A stretch of 32,429 bases of DNA, taken from positions 1 through 32,429 of the forward strand of contig JAJFFY010000077.1 in NCBI GenBank assembly GCA_021776415.1. Reading direction: 5' to 3'. A program made the translations under genes and the position numbers. Each line of letters starts with the position of its first letter. The first letter of the stretch is position 1. The notes under the pieces are model-generated. The model had not been told where the DNA came from. It saw only the letters and a list, made by a program, of their open reading frames with translations, and did no database searches. This document shows, piece after piece, positions 1-8,685 of the stretch. This stretch comes from Hyphococcus sp. Its GTDB lineage: Bacteria > Pseudomonadota > Alphaproteobacteria > Caulobacterales > Parvularculaceae.

Positions 1-1149
1 CGGGAACATTTCTACAAACGAGAAACAGTTCGCGTCACCTTGAATCGACGCTAGGAATGTCGAATCTGGAATTAATCCTCCGGATGTTAGAGGAATGCCA
101 TCGATACAATCGCCTGCAGTATTTACAGAAAGATCGCCGACCAGCACTGACGGAACATTATCCATGTCCAGGTCTGCAACATCGATCAATCCCGTATCCG
201 GATCGACTGTTGGTCCAGCAAAGACGGCGCCGCGGTTGGTTGGGTTCCGGAAGAAGAAGCCGCCTTCAACCTGGCGTTCGGCGTAGTTACCGAATGCGTA
301 AAATTCAACCTGCTCGGAAAACGGAATGGCCATGTTGGCATATAGCGCCAAGTTGTCGTTGAGGTTCGGCTGGCCCCAGATTTGCGCAGGGTCGGCGACA
401 GCGGTGTTGCCGGCTGCGATCAGCGCTGCGGCGTCATCGCGTTGTACCGAACGGATGGTGGCGTCGGTCTCACCGAATTCACCACTGATGTTTAAATAGC
501 CGCCTTCACCAATCGGAACTGGCAAGCCGACATTTGCTTGAACATTCCAGCTGTCGCCGTCGCCTTCATAGGTTTGACCCCACTTGGCTTCGAAAGAGGC
601 GCCGTCTGCATCGTCGCGCAGGACGAAGTTAATCACGCCGGCAATCGCATCAGACCCATATTGGGATGACGCGCCATCGCGCAGAACTTCAACCTGTTTG
701 AGAGCGATAGCAGGGATGACGGAAATATCGGCGCCTTGCGAGCCGTCGGAAATACCGTCACCGAGGAAGGTGATGACCGCAGCACGGTGGCGGCGTTTGC
801 CGTTCACCAGGATCAGGGTTTTATCCGGCGCCAGACCGCGCAGTGTGGCCGGGCGAATTAGTGTCGCCGCATCAGAAATTGGCTGGGTGTTGGCGTTATA
901 GGACGGAACAGACGTCCGCAGGATATTGACAAGATCGGTGTCGCCCTGATTGACGAGCTCTTCACTGCCGATGACATCAACCGGCGCTGGCGTATTCGCC
1001 GCTGACCGGGCGCCGCGGCGCGTGCCCACTGAAATCACAACATCTGATGTGCTGGCGCCATCTTGTGCGTAGACAACGCCGGTTGGCGCACCCATGGCGA
1101 TCAAAATCGCCGCCCCCGCGGCAGATCGTTTTAGTAGCGTTTTTTTCAC
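1..1149 (-). CDS. TonB-dependent outer-membrane receptor (partial, N-terminal part)
   Basis: The first 383 codons of a TonB-dependent receptor; the rest of the gene lies beyond the left edge. I take the GTG at 1149 as start because a GAGGGAG ribosome site sits just upstream and the frame opens with a signal peptide ([20 protein letters not shown], probable cleavage after VYAQ). A plug domain follows at about residues 40-180, with the usual segments LRGLAPDKTLILVNGKRRHR and DGASSQYGSDAIAGVINFVL. The start of the beta-barrel comes next (alternating strands such as VEFYAFGNYAERQVEGGFF). By family it is an energised transporter in the outer membrane. The substrate cannot be told from this part, because the TBDR class includes siderophore, cobalamin, sugar and peptide importers. 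A long AT-rich region precedes it, which suits a regulated gene. Confidence 0.9.
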   Translation of the reverse strand, partial: MKKTLLKRSAAGAAILIAMGAPTGVVYAQDGASTSDVVISVGTRRGARSAANTPAPVDVIGSEELVNQGDTDLVNILRTSVPSYNANTQPISDAATLIRPATLRGLAPDKTLILVNGKRRHRAAVITFLGDGISDGSQGADISVIPAIALKQVEVLRDGASSQYGSDAIAGVINFVLRDDADGASFEAKWGQTYEGDGDSWNVQANVGLPVPIGEGGYLNISGEFGETDATIRSVQRDDAAALIAAGNTAVADPAQIWGQPNLNDNLALYANMAIPFSEQVEFYAFGNYAERQVEGGFFFRNPTNRGAVFAGPTVDPDTGLIDVADLDMDNVPSVLVGDLSVNTAGDCIDGIPLTSGGLIPDSTFLASIQGDANCFSFVEMFP

Positions 1150-1548
1150 GTCGTACTCCCTCTTTATTAATCGTCTAAGTGACCGATTCGGTTAGTAGTT
1201 TTTCGAAGCTATGCTGTTCGTTCCGGATAGAAAACCTGTATCGTCAGAGCATAAACAGGCGCGAAGTTGAAAAAGGGCGACCTTTTTTTTCGCTAAAGTA
1301 TGTTTATCGAATAATAACAATGCAGTACGATGTTGTGGCGGCGTTGGCGCGGCTGTCGCTATTCTGCAACATTCTAAAACCAATTATTGGTAAGCGATAT
1401 TTGGCTATTGAATGGCCTCATATTAGCCATAACGCGCATTCGGAAATTTAGAAAACGACCGCGCATGGATAGCGAATAGATGCTGAGAGATCTGCGCCGA
1501 TATCGCCGTCTTGACATCGGTTTCAATCGCGGCAGAGCGTCTCGGCAC
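1150..1548. other. Intergenic gap between the receptor and the permease genes
   Basis: A 399-bp stretch between divergent genes, clearly more AT-rich than the flanking coding DNA. It must hold the promoters of both genes. I see a T-tract around 1282-1289 and the short palindrome listed separately at 1379-1391. No -35/-10 pair convinced me, and the short frames inside have no protein-like composition. If the permease started at its earlier ATG (1480), the gap would shrink to 330 bp. Confidence 0.6.
1379..1391. promoter_or_regulatory. Short AT-rich palindrome, possible operator
   Basis: ACCAAT-T-ATTGGT, two perfect 6-bp arms around one central base, lies in the AT-rich gap between the TonB receptor and the permease. 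Its position 230 bp upstream of the receptor and 158 bp upstream of the permease would suit a regulator site. An inverted repeat this short arises by chance in a region of this composition, so the call is tentative. Confidence 0.2.
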
Positions 1549-2898
1549 ATGAATACTGAACCTTCACAAAAACCGGCCCCACAAAAACCGGTTGCGGGCA
1601 AATACGGGTTTTACACCGCGATTGCCGTGGTTATCGCCAACATGATCGGCACGGGCGTATTTACCAGCCTCGGGTTTCAGCTGATCAATATCCGCTCTGG
1701 TTTTGCCATCCTCCTGTTGTGGACGGTGGGCGGCGTCGCGGCGCTTTGCGGGGCGATGAGTTATGCTGAGCTTGGCGCGGCGCTGCCGCGGTCCGGCGGT
1801 GAATATAATTTCCTCACCCGCATCTATCATCCGGCCGCCGGCTTTGTTTCCGGCTGGGTGTCGGCGACGATCGGCTTTGCCGCCCCGGTCGCGCTCGCCG
1901 CGATTACATTTGCGGTCTATGCGATGTCAGTTGTTGACGAAGGCGGGGCCTATTGGCGTCAGCAAGCGCTTGCCTGCGCCCTGATTGTTGTTATGGCCGG
2001 CATTCATGGCGGTCGCCGCGGCGCTGGCAGCGCGATGCAGAAGATATTTACACTGATTAAACTCCTCGTAATTATCACCTTTTGCAGCGCCGCCGTATTT
2101 GTTCTGAACACGCCGCAACCGATCTTGCTTTTGCCGACGCCGGCCGATCTCGGCGTTATTACCAGCGGCGCCTTTGCGGTATCGCTGATCTATGTCAGCT
2201 TTGCTTATGCAGGCTGGAATGCGGCGACTTATCTGAGCGGCGAAATCGAAAACCCGCAAAAGAACCTGCCGCGCATTCTGACGCTTGGAACGCTCATCGT
2301 CATGGTCGCCTATATCGCGCTCAACGCCGTATTTCTCAAAGCCGCGCCGATTGACGATATGGTCGGCAAGGTTGAGATCGGTTTCATCGCCGCCAAGGCG
2401 CTGTTTGGCGAAGCTGGCGCTGATCTCACCGGTCTGGTGATGGCGAGCCTTTTGATTTCAACCGTCAGCGCCATGACCATCGCCGGTCCGCGGGTGTTGC
2501 AGATGATCGGGCAGGACTTTGCAGCTTTCGCGCGTCTGGCGCGGGTTAACCGCGACGGCATTCCATCCATGGCGATCTATTTTCAGTCAGCGATTGCGAT
2601 TGGTTTTATTATCACATCCAGCTTTGATTTCATTTTGGTTTTCGCCGGCTTTACGCTGGCTTTGAATACATTTTTTACAGTCCTTGGCGTTTATGTTTTG
2701 CGCTGGCGCGAGCCTTCTTTGGCGCGGCCCTATAAGACATTCGGCTATCCGTTCACGCCGCTGGTGTTTCTCGCCTTGACCGGCTGGACGCTGACATACG
2801 TGCTTATTCAGCGGCCTGTGGAAGGGCTGTTCGGGTTGGCGTTAATTGTCGGGGGGCTTTTGTTTTATATTCTGGCAAAAAATGTAAGAGATAACTAA
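1549..2898 (+). CDS. APC-family amino acid permease
   Basis: A 449-residue polytopic membrane protein of the amino acid-polyamine-organocation superfamily, expected in the inner membrane as an amino acid importer or exchanger. TM1 carries the family signature around residues 29-38 (IANMIGTGVF), the unwound substrate-binding segment. A polar loop with ELGAALPRSGGEYNFL follows, typical of the LAT/CAT branch. About 12 hydrophobic segments can be read, and the C-terminus LALIVGGLLFYILAKN fits TM12. The frame is open from an ATG at 1480, but the extra 23 residues (MLRDLRRYRRLDIG...) look like untranslated leader, so I prefer 1549. Neither start has a strong ribosome site. Substrate unknown. It stands alone, convergent with rnd. 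Confidence 0.85.
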   Translation: MNTEPSQKPAPQKPVAGKYGFYTAIAVVIANMIGTGVFTSLGFQLINIRSGFAILLLWTVGGVAALCGAMSYAELGAALPRSGGEYNFLTRIYHPAAGFVSGWVSATIGFAAPVALAAITFAVYAMSVVDEGGAYWRQQALACALIVVMAGIHGGRRGAGSAMQKIFTLIKLLVIITFCSAAVFVLNTPQPILLLPTPADLGVITSGAFAVSLIYVSFAYAGWNAATYLSGEIENPQKNLPRILTLGTLIVMVAYIALNAVFLKAAPIDDMVGKVEIGFIAAKALFGEAGADLTGLVMASLLISTVSAMTIAGPRVLQMIGQDFAAFARLARVNRDGIPSMAIYFQSAIAIGFIITSSFDFILVFAGFTLALNTFFTVLGVYVLRWREPSLARPYKTFGYPFTPLVFLALTGWTLTYVLIQRPVEGLFGLALIVGGLLFYILAKNVRDN

Positions 2899-2918
2899 GT
2901 AAAAGTCAAGTAAAATAA

Positions 2919-4091
2919 CTAAACTTCCACAATCTCCACGGCGCCATTTTTAAGCTTTAGCGCCAGCTCACCACGCTTTAGCTTGAGCGCTGCGTCGCCA
3001 AAAACGTCGCGCCGCCAACCGGAAAGCGCCTTTACATCGGCGTTGTCATCAAGCGCGATGGCTTCAAGATCGGCGGTCGCGGCGATCAGCTTCGGCGCCA
3101 CGTCAAATTTATCGCATTGGCGTTTTAAGAGCACCTTCAACAACTCAATCACATCGGCGGGGGGCCGGGTGCGGTCGGGTTTTGCCAAAGTTGGCATTTG
3201 GTCCTGCGGCGTCTTTGCGCCTTGGGCGATGGCCGTGAGGATCGCCGCGCCCGCCGCCGATTTTTCAAATCCCGACGGGATGCTGCGCGCCCGGCCAAGA
3301 TCGCTGACGCTGGCGGGCCGCAACCGCGCCAGCTCATAGATCGCATCGTCCTTCAAAATCCGGTTGCGCGGCGAGTCCTTGGTCTGCGCCTCGCGCTCGC
3401 GCCATTCCGCCAGCTTCATCACCGGCCCCAGCTCCTTCGGGCGCACGCCCTTCAGCTTAAGCCGTTTCCATGCGTTCTCAGGTTTCACGAAATAAAGGTC
3501 AGGTGCGTATAGCGCCTCTAATTCCGCCTCGACCCAATGCGCGCGCTCATTCTCGTCGAGCTTTTGTTTGAGGATCGGATAGGCCTCGCGCAGAAAGGTC
3601 GCATCACCTAGCGCATAGGTCAGCTGGGCTGGCAACAACGGGCGGCGCGCCCAGTCAGTAAAGCGCGAACCTTTGTCGATATTGGCGTTGAGCAAAGCAC
3701 GCATCAGCGGCTCATAGCCGATCTGGTCGCCAAAGCCGCAGGCCATGGCGGCAATCTGGCTATCGAACAGCGGCGCTGGCACCTGGTTCATGAGTTGATA
3801 GAAAATTTCCAGATCCTGGCGCGCCGCGTGAAACACCTTGACCACGGATTTATCGGCCATCACCTCCAGAAACGGGCTAAGGTCGATGCCCTCGGCGAGG
3901 GGGTCGATGATCGCTTCGGCGCCCTCGGCCGCCGCCTGGATCAGGCAGAGGATCGGCCAATAGGTTTTCTCGCGCATGAACTCAGTATCAACGGCGATAA
4001 ACGGCTTTTGGGCGAGGGCGGCGGAGAATTCTTCGAGCGCTGCCGTGGTGGTAATAATATGCATGGGCGGGGCTTCTAACAGCGTATTCAT
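2919..4091 (-). CDS. rnd: Ribonuclease D
   Basis: A 3'-5' exoribonuclease of the DEDD family that trims tRNA precursors and other small RNAs. The exonuclease domain fills about residues 10-170. Visible metal-binding motifs are D35-T-E37 (Exo I, in [14 protein letters not shown]), D93 (Exo II, in FHAARQDLE) and Y159-A-L-G-D163 (Exo III, DEDDy type). An HRDC domain at about 205-285 (starting near [13 protein letters not shown]) and a second HRDC-like C-terminal part follow; 390 residues is normal for RNase D. The ATG at 4091 is taken as start. An internal ATG at 4064, where homology to '[10 protein letters not shown]' begins, is equally possible, with AGAAG upstream of it. The gene is divergent from aspS, with about 150 bp between the starts. 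Confidence 0.93.
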   Translation of the reverse strand: MNTLLEAPPMHIITTTAALEEFSAALAQKPFIAVDTEFMREKTYWPILCLIQAAAEGAEAIIDPLAEGIDLSPFLEVMADKSVVKVFHAARQDLEIFYQLMNQVPAPLFDSQIAAMACGFGDQIGYEPLMRALLNANIDKGSRFTDWARRPLLPAQLTYALGDATFLREAYPILKQKLDENERAHWVEAELEALYAPDLYFVKPENAWKRLKLKGVRPKELGPVMKLAEWREREAQTKDSPRNRILKDDAIYELARLRPASVSDLGRARSIPSGFEKSAAGAAILTAIAQGAKTPQDQMPTLAKPDRTRPPADVIELLKVLLKRQCDKFDVAPKLIAATADLEAIALDDNADVKALSGWRRDVFGDAALKLKRGELALKLKNGAVEIVEV

Positions 4092-4240
4092 CAAGCGTCA
4101 CCCATTATAACTGGCTCCGGCCTCGAGCAGTCGAAAAAGGCCGGCGCGACGGTCCCCGCACTCTTGACAACGCCGCGCGCCGAGGCCACTCCGGCGGCAA
4201 ATCTTTTCCGGTCATTTTGAGCCCCCAAACGAGTAGTCCT

Positions 4241-6055
4241 ATGCACGCTTATCGCAGCCATCATTGCGGCGCCCTGCGCCAGTCCGAAGTCGGCGAGGCG
4301 GTCCGCCTGTCGGGTTGGGTGCATCGCAAGCGCGACCATGGCGGGTTGTTGTTTATTGACCTGCGCGATCATTACGGGCTGACCCAGCTGGTGGTCGAGC
4401 CGGAGATGGGGTTTTTCGCCGATGTCGAGGCGGTGCGCCAGGAAAGCGTGATCCGGGTCGAGGGCAAGGTGGTCGCGCGCGACGCCGATGTGATCAACCC
4501 GAACCTGCCGACCGGCGAGGTCGAAATCCGGATTTCTTCGTTTGAGGTGTTGTCGACGGCTGATGAATTGCCGCTGCCGGTGTTTGGCGAGCCCGACTAT
4601 CCCGAAGACATCCGCATGACCTATCGCTATCTCGACCTGCGCCGGGAAACACTGCACGCCAATATCATGTTGCGCGCAGCGGTCACGCGGGAAATCCGCC
4701 ACGGCATGGAGGGGCAAGGCTTTACCGATTTTCAAACCCCGATTCTGACGGCGTCGTCGCCGGAGGGCGCGCGCGACTTTCTGGTGCCGTCGCGGCTGCA
4801 TCCAGGGAAATTCTATGCGCTGCCCCAGGCGCCGCAAATATTCAAACAGCTGATCATGGTCTCCGGCTTTGACCGCTACTATCAAATTGCCCCGTGCTTT
4901 CGCGATGAAGACGCAAGAGCCGACCGCTCGGCTGGCGAATTCTACCAGCTCGATATGGAAATGAGCTTTGTCGAGCGCCAGGACGTGTTCGACGCGGTGG
5001 GAACGATGACCCGCGATGTGTTCGCAAAATTCGCCGGCGAGGGAAAAGTCTCGAGCTATCCGTTCGCGTTGATCCCGTTCGACGAAGCGATGCAGAAATA
5101 CGGCACCGACAAACCGGACTTGCGCTGCCCGATTGAAATGCAGACCGTCTCCGATCATTTCCGCGGCGCCGGCTTTAAAGTCTTTGCCTCGATCCTTGAT
5201 GCCGATCCGGACCACGAAATCCGTGCGATCCCGGCGCCAAAAGGCGGCAGCCGCGCGTTTTGCGACCGGATGAACAGCTGGGCGCAAAAGCAAGGTCTGC
5301 CGGGCATGGGCTACATGATTTTTGCGGGTGACCCGGATACGGGTTACGAGGCTAAAGGCCCGCTGGCGAAAAATATTGGTCCGGAGCGTTCCGAAGCTGT
5401 GCGTGAACAGCTCGGCATGAAAGCCGGCGACGCGGCGTTCTTCCTTGCCGGCAAACCGGAGGATTTTCTTGCCGTCGCCGCCAAGGCGCGTGTCCTTATC
5501 GGTGAGGAAATGAAGCTGACCGACAAAGACAGCTTTGCGCTCGCCTGGATCATCGATTTTCCCATGTATGAATGGGATGAGGAAAACAAAAAAGTCGAAT
5601 TTGGACACAACCCGTTCTCGATGCCCCAAGGCGGGCTCGACGCTCTCAACGCCGCCAAGACCGACGCTGATTATCTTGCCATCAAGGCGTTCCAATACGA
5701 CCTTGTTTGTAATGGCTATGAGCTCGGGTCCGGGGCCATTCGTAATCATCGCCCGGACATTATGTATAAAGCCTTCGAGATTGCCGGTTATGGCGCGGAG
5801 GTGGTGGAAGAGAAGTTCGGCGGTATGCTGAACGCGTTTAAATTTGGCGCACCGCCCCATGGCGGCTGTGCGCTCGGGCTTGAGCGCATCGTCATGTTGC
5901 TTGCCGATCAGGAAAACATCCGTGAAGTGACGATGTTCCCCATGAACCAGCAGGCCGAAGACCTTCTGCTTGGCGCCCCCGCCGAGCCTAACCCGCAGCA
6001 ACTTAAAGAAACCCATATCCGCGTTGCGCCACAGATTATGGAGAAGAAAGCGTAG
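4241..6055 (+). CDS. aspS: Aspartyl-tRNA synthetase
   Basis: Cytoplasmic class II synthetase charging tRNA-Asp; 604 residues, normal for the bacterial type. Domains in order: N-terminal OB-fold anticodon-binding domain (about 1-110, [20 protein letters not shown]), catalytic core, the bacterial GAD insertion (about 290-430) and the C-terminal core. Motif 2 is [10 protein letters not shown] with R221; motif 3 is [11 protein letters not shown] with R549. The C-terminus [20 protein letters not shown] is the bacterial tail. Start: the ATG at 4241 ([13 protein letters not shown]) matches the conserved family N-terminus; a TTG at 4217 would only add eight residues. A TTGACA at 4164-4169 may be a -35 box, but I see no good -10 at the right distance. 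Whether the enzyme discriminates tRNA-Asp from tRNA-Asn cannot be decided here. Confidence 0.97.
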   Translation: MHAYRSHHCGALRQSEVGEAVRLSGWVHRKRDHGGLLFIDLRDHYGLTQLVVEPEMGFFADVEAVRQESVIRVEGKVVARDADVINPNLPTGEVEIRISSFEVLSTADELPLPVFGEPDYPEDIRMTYRYLDLRRETLHANIMLRAAVTREIRHGMEGQGFTDFQTPILTASSPEGARDFLVPSRLHPGKFYALPQAPQIFKQLIMVSGFDRYYQIAPCFRDEDARADRSAGEFYQLDMEMSFVERQDVFDAVGTMTRDVFAKFAGEGKVSSYPFALIPFDEAMQKYGTDKPDLRCPIEMQTVSDHFRGAGFKVFASILDADPDHEIRAIPAPKGGSRAFCDRMNSWAQKQGLPGMGYMIFAGDPDTGYEAKGPLAKNIGPERSEAVREQLGMKAGDAAFFLAGKPEDFLAVAAKARVLIGEEMKLTDKDSFALAWIIDFPMYEWDEENKKVEFGHNPFSMPQGGLDALNAAKTDADYLAIKAFQYDLVCNGYELGSGAIRNHRPDIMYKAFEIAGYGAEVVEEKFGGMLNAFKFGAPPHGGCALGLERIVMLLADQENIREVTMFPMNQQAEDLLLGAPAEPNPQQLKETHIRVAPQIMEKKA

Positions 6056-6171
6056 GCGTCCAACTACGGTTCTTGGCTGGCGGGCTCGCCTGCGGCCAAT
6101 GAACACAATACGGCGCCTGGGGAGGGAGCGTCTTGTCATCAAGTGTCAGTAACCCCAGATAGAAATGCGCA

Positions 6172-7326
6172 ATGATTAAGATTTCCAGTGACTTCGACCA
6201 CGGCAATATCGAATGCCTCGACGCTTCGGACGCGTCCAATATCCGCCTCAAGATCAAGCCCGACGGCAGGGCTGAATTTTTTCAATGGTTCAATTTTCGC
6301 GTTGAAGGCGCCGCCGGCAAGTCTTTGACCATGCGCATCTTGAATGCGGATGGGGCGACTTACGTTGCTGGCTGGCGTGATTACAAGACGGTCGCCTCCT
6401 ATGACGGCGAGACCTGGTTTCGTATCGATACGACGTTTGACGGGCGGACGCTGACAATTGAGCACACGCCCGAGGCCGACGCTATTCAGTATGCGTATTT
6501 CGCCGCCTATCCGACCACGCGCTATCGGGACTTTGTCGCTGGCGTGAAGCGATCTTCGTTGGTCGAGGCCAAGGTTCTGGGCGAGACCCTTGACGGCCAG
6601 GCGATAGATTATTTCCGGATCGGCGAGGGCGCGTATCAGCTGTGGGTGATCGCCCGTCAGCATCCCGGCGAGCCCATGGGCTCGTGGTGGGTGGAAGGCT
6701 TTCTGGATCGCCTGATTGATGAAAATGATGAAACCGCGAAATCGTTGCGCAGCAACGCAACGCTGCATGTAGTTCCTTGCATGAACCTTGACGGCGTGCG
6801 GCGCGGCCATTTGCGCACCAACGCCGCTGGTACTGACCTCAACCGGGCGTGGCAGAACACGAGCATGGACAAAAGCCCGGAGGTATTTCTTGTCCGCGAG
6901 AAAATGCGCGAGACCGGAGTTGATTTTTTCCTCGACGCCCATGGCGACGAAGCGATCCCCAACAATTTCCTCGACAGCGCCACTGGCGTCCCCTCGTGGA
7001 GTGACCGCCATCGCGCGCTGTTCGATCGTTATAGCGCGATGCTTCTGGAGGCGAGTGATGACTTCCAAACCGAGGAAGGATATCCAGCGCCGCCGCCCGG
7101 AGCCGCCAATCTCGCGATTGCGAACAACTATGTCGGCGAGACATGGAACTGCCTGGCGATGACGCTTGAGATGCCGTTCAAGGATGCAAATGTGAACCCA
7201 GATCCGGTTCATGGCTGGTCGCCGCAACGCTGCCGGAATTTTGCGCGAGAGCATATCGATGTGATAGCGCAAATCGTTAACGGTGGGCTTTTGACGGGAC
7301 GAAAAACACAAACTTTGAGCCATTAG
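6172..7326 (+). CDS. M14-family metallocarboxypeptidase, cytosolic carboxypeptidase (CCP/AGBL)-like
   Basis: A 384-residue zinc carboxypeptidase with no signal peptide, so probably cytoplasmic. Residues 1-115 form the beta-rich N-domain typical of CCP-type members (EFFQWFNFRVEG, ADAIQYAYFAAYP). The M14 domain follows. Zinc ligands are H164 and E167 (RQHPGEPMGSWW) and H257 (LDAHGDEAIPN). Substrate-binding N224-R225 lie in DLNRAW, and the general base is E333 (MTLEMPFKD). Bacterial members of this group are known as proteins related to eukaryotic tubulin deglutamylases. Their natural substrate in bacteria is not established; side chains or poly-glutamate tails are possible. It starts 116 bp after aspS in the same direction and could be co-transcribed. 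No clear ribosome site was seen. Confidence 0.88.
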   Translation: MIKISSDFDHGNIECLDASDASNIRLKIKPDGRAEFFQWFNFRVEGAAGKSLTMRILNADGATYVAGWRDYKTVASYDGETWFRIDTTFDGRTLTIEHTPEADAIQYAYFAAYPTTRYRDFVAGVKRSSLVEAKVLGETLDGQAIDYFRIGEGAYQLWVIARQHPGEPMGSWWVEGFLDRLIDENDETAKSLRSNATLHVVPCMNLDGVRRGHLRTNAAGTDLNRAWQNTSMDKSPEVFLVREKMRETGVDFFLDAHGDEAIPNNFLDSATGVPSWSDRHRALFDRYSAMLLEASDDFQTEEGYPAPPPGAANLAIANNYVGETWNCLAMTLEMPFKDANVNPDPVHGWSPQRCRNFAREHIDVIAQIVNGGLLTGRKTQTLSH

Positions 7327-7644
7327 CTTTTTTCCATATTCTGACTACGAAACAGAATAAGGCCGCCGGAATGCGTGAGGATAACTTTTCACCAAATATA
7401 GGTTTTATGGCCAACTACCCTCTCAGGGTTGTAAAATCGAAGATTCGATTCGTGTCGTGGTTGTGCGGATTTTGGTGATTTTTTGCGGACAGAACCCCCT
7501 TCGACCGCTTCGCGGCCACTTCCCCCGCAAGCGGGGGAAGAAAGAGCTCACCTCAAGCGCAACATAATTCCTCCCCCGTGATAACGGGGGAGGTGTCCCA
7601 AAGGGACGGAGGGGGACAGCAACGGTGAAGTGCGCGCTACGATG
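7327..7644. other. Intergenic gap with hairpin repeats
   Basis: A 318-bp gap between the ends of two convergent genes (M14 peptidase and acyltransferase). The left 165 bp show nothing recognisable. The right part is filled by the paired hairpin element at 7495-7615. I find no U-tract terminator; the hairpins themselves may end transcription from either side. Confidence 0.7.
7495..7615. repeat. Paired REP-like intergenic element (two bipartite hairpin units, inverted)
   Basis: Two similar units face each other. Left unit: CCCCC at 7495-7499, a small hairpin CCGC-TTC-GCGG (7505-7515), then a strong one with 10-bp arms at 7519-7528 and 7531-7540 (CTTCCCCCGC / GCGGGGGAAG). Right unit, read on the minus strand, has the same plan: CCCCCTCCG, a small hairpin GTCCC-AAA-GGGAC (7595-7607) and a strong hairpin with arms CCTCCCCCGT / ACGGGGGAGG (7570-7579, 7584-7593) around GATA. 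The shared order (C-run, small hairpin, C5-containing strong hairpin) resembles BIME-like arrangements of REP sequences. Similar C-rich intergenic palindromes are common in alphaproteobacterial genomes. Confidence 0.8.
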
Positions 7645-8685
7645 TCAAACCACCACCCGCCGCTGATCTTCCCGGCCCATGGCGAGGAGGAACGGATCGG
7701 CCTTCTGGCGGGCCGCGAAATCGGCTTTTGAGGTCAGGCCGAGCCAGCGGTGGTGGATCAGCTCCTGGGCTATGGCGACGCCGAGGGTTGCGCCGGGCCC
7801 GGCAAGGATCAGAACGTCCGGCGCAAATTCCTTGATCGCGACTTCGATGGATTTTGAGAAGTCATAGGTTTCGGTGATTTGTGAGCCGAGCGTGTACTGG
7901 TGAAGTTCATCGGCATCTGTTGTGTTGTGTGTCCAGATCGCGCCGCGGCCATCGATCATTGGAATATCGGGCGCTGTGAACATCTCCGAACCAAGACGAT
8001 CAAAGGCGGCGCTTGAGACATGGTTCAGGAGCGGCGTGTGAAACGCTGCATGCCGGGCGAGACGAAACGGGTAGCGTCCCTCTGCCTTCGGCAGGGACTT
8101 CTCCATCGCCGCGAGGCCGGCGTCATCGCCCGCCAGAACCGCCATGCCGCCAAGGCGGATAGAGAGGAATGCGTTCCCCGCCGTGCGGCCCGCATGCACG
8201 GCGTCGCCAATCGCCTTTTCATTGATGCGGCTAGCGCGCCAGTCTTCATCGACAAACGGATAGATGATTTGCCCACCGACGCCTTTTTCTTCCATCAATG
8301 CGCCCATGGTATCGACCAGACGGATGGCGTTCACCGGATTGAGCGCGCCGGATGCGGTGAGGGTTAAATACCAGCCGAGAGAGTTGCCGCACACGGCGGA
8401 AATTTCAAACTGGTCACGATTGATATCGACAAAGTCGGCAAGGGCGCAGGTGTAAATGATTGCCGAGGCGTTGATGCTGGAGGCGTGTTTTGCCGCCGAA
8501 TAGGTTTTGGCGCTATCGAGCGACGAGATTGTCTCGCGGCCCTGGCTTTCGCGCCATTGATCGACGCCGTAAATGAACGCGGCCTTGTCGCTGTGATGGC
8601 GCGCAAGATAGCCAAGCTCTTCCTTGCCGTAAGTTCCGCGGCCCGGAAATATGACGACGGCGGATTTTTTTTGCGCGGGGCTCAT
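7645..8685 (-). CDS. FabD-like acyltransferase with altered acyl-binding site
   Basis: A 346-residue protein with the malonyl-CoA:ACP transacylase fold. N-terminal VVIFPGRGTYGKE corresponds to the FabD FPGQGSQ motif. The nucleophile elbow is CGNSLGWY with S102 (FabD: GHSLGE). The partner histidine is H216 in AAFHTPLL, and LILAGPGATLG near the C-terminus matches the FabD EVGPGKVL region. Two changes stand out. The arginine that pairs with the malonyl carboxylate in FabD (RLVEMRG, R117 in E. coli) is methionine here (RLVDTMG, M127), and the GHS histidine is asparagine (N101). Malonyl specificity is therefore unlikely; a neutral acyl group (acetyl, branched or other) fits better. The start ATG overlaps the stop of the upstream E1 gene by 4 nt (ATGA), so the two are translationally coupled. 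Not the housekeeping fabD, because no fabH/fabG/acpP are near. Confidence 0.8.
   Translation of the reverse strand: MSPAQKKSAVVIFPGRGTYGKEELGYLARHHSDKAAFIYGVDQWRESQGRETISSLDSAKTYSAAKHASSINASAIIYTCALADFVDINRDQFEISAVCGNSLGWYLTLTASGALNPVNAIRLVDTMGALMEEKGVGGQIIYPFVDEDWRASRINEKAIGDAVHAGRTAGNAFLSIRLGGMAVLAGDDAGLAAMEKSLPKAEGRYPFRLARHAAFHTPLLNHVSSAAFDRLGSEMFTAPDIPMIDGRGAIWTHNTTDADELHQYTLGSQITETYDFSKSIEVAIKEFAPDVLILAGPGATLGVAIAQELIHHRWLGLTSKADFAARQKADPFLLAMGREDQRRVVV

Noticed and set aside
4091-6142. Open reading frame of 683 codons on the minus strand opposite aspS
   Set aside because: Its translation is rich in His, Arg and Ala with no motif or hydrophobic pattern, and it lies fully antisense to an unmistakable aspS. 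Long antisense frames are expected opposite GC-rich genes.
6139-7323. Open reading frame of 394 codons opposite the M14 peptidase gene
   Set aside because: The plus-strand gene has all catalytic motifs; the minus frame has no recognisable features and is a codon-bias shadow.
7645-8685. Calling the acyltransferase the housekeeping fabD
   Set aside because: The malonyl-binding arginine is missing and the context is an E1 dehydrogenase, not a fatty-acid cluster.
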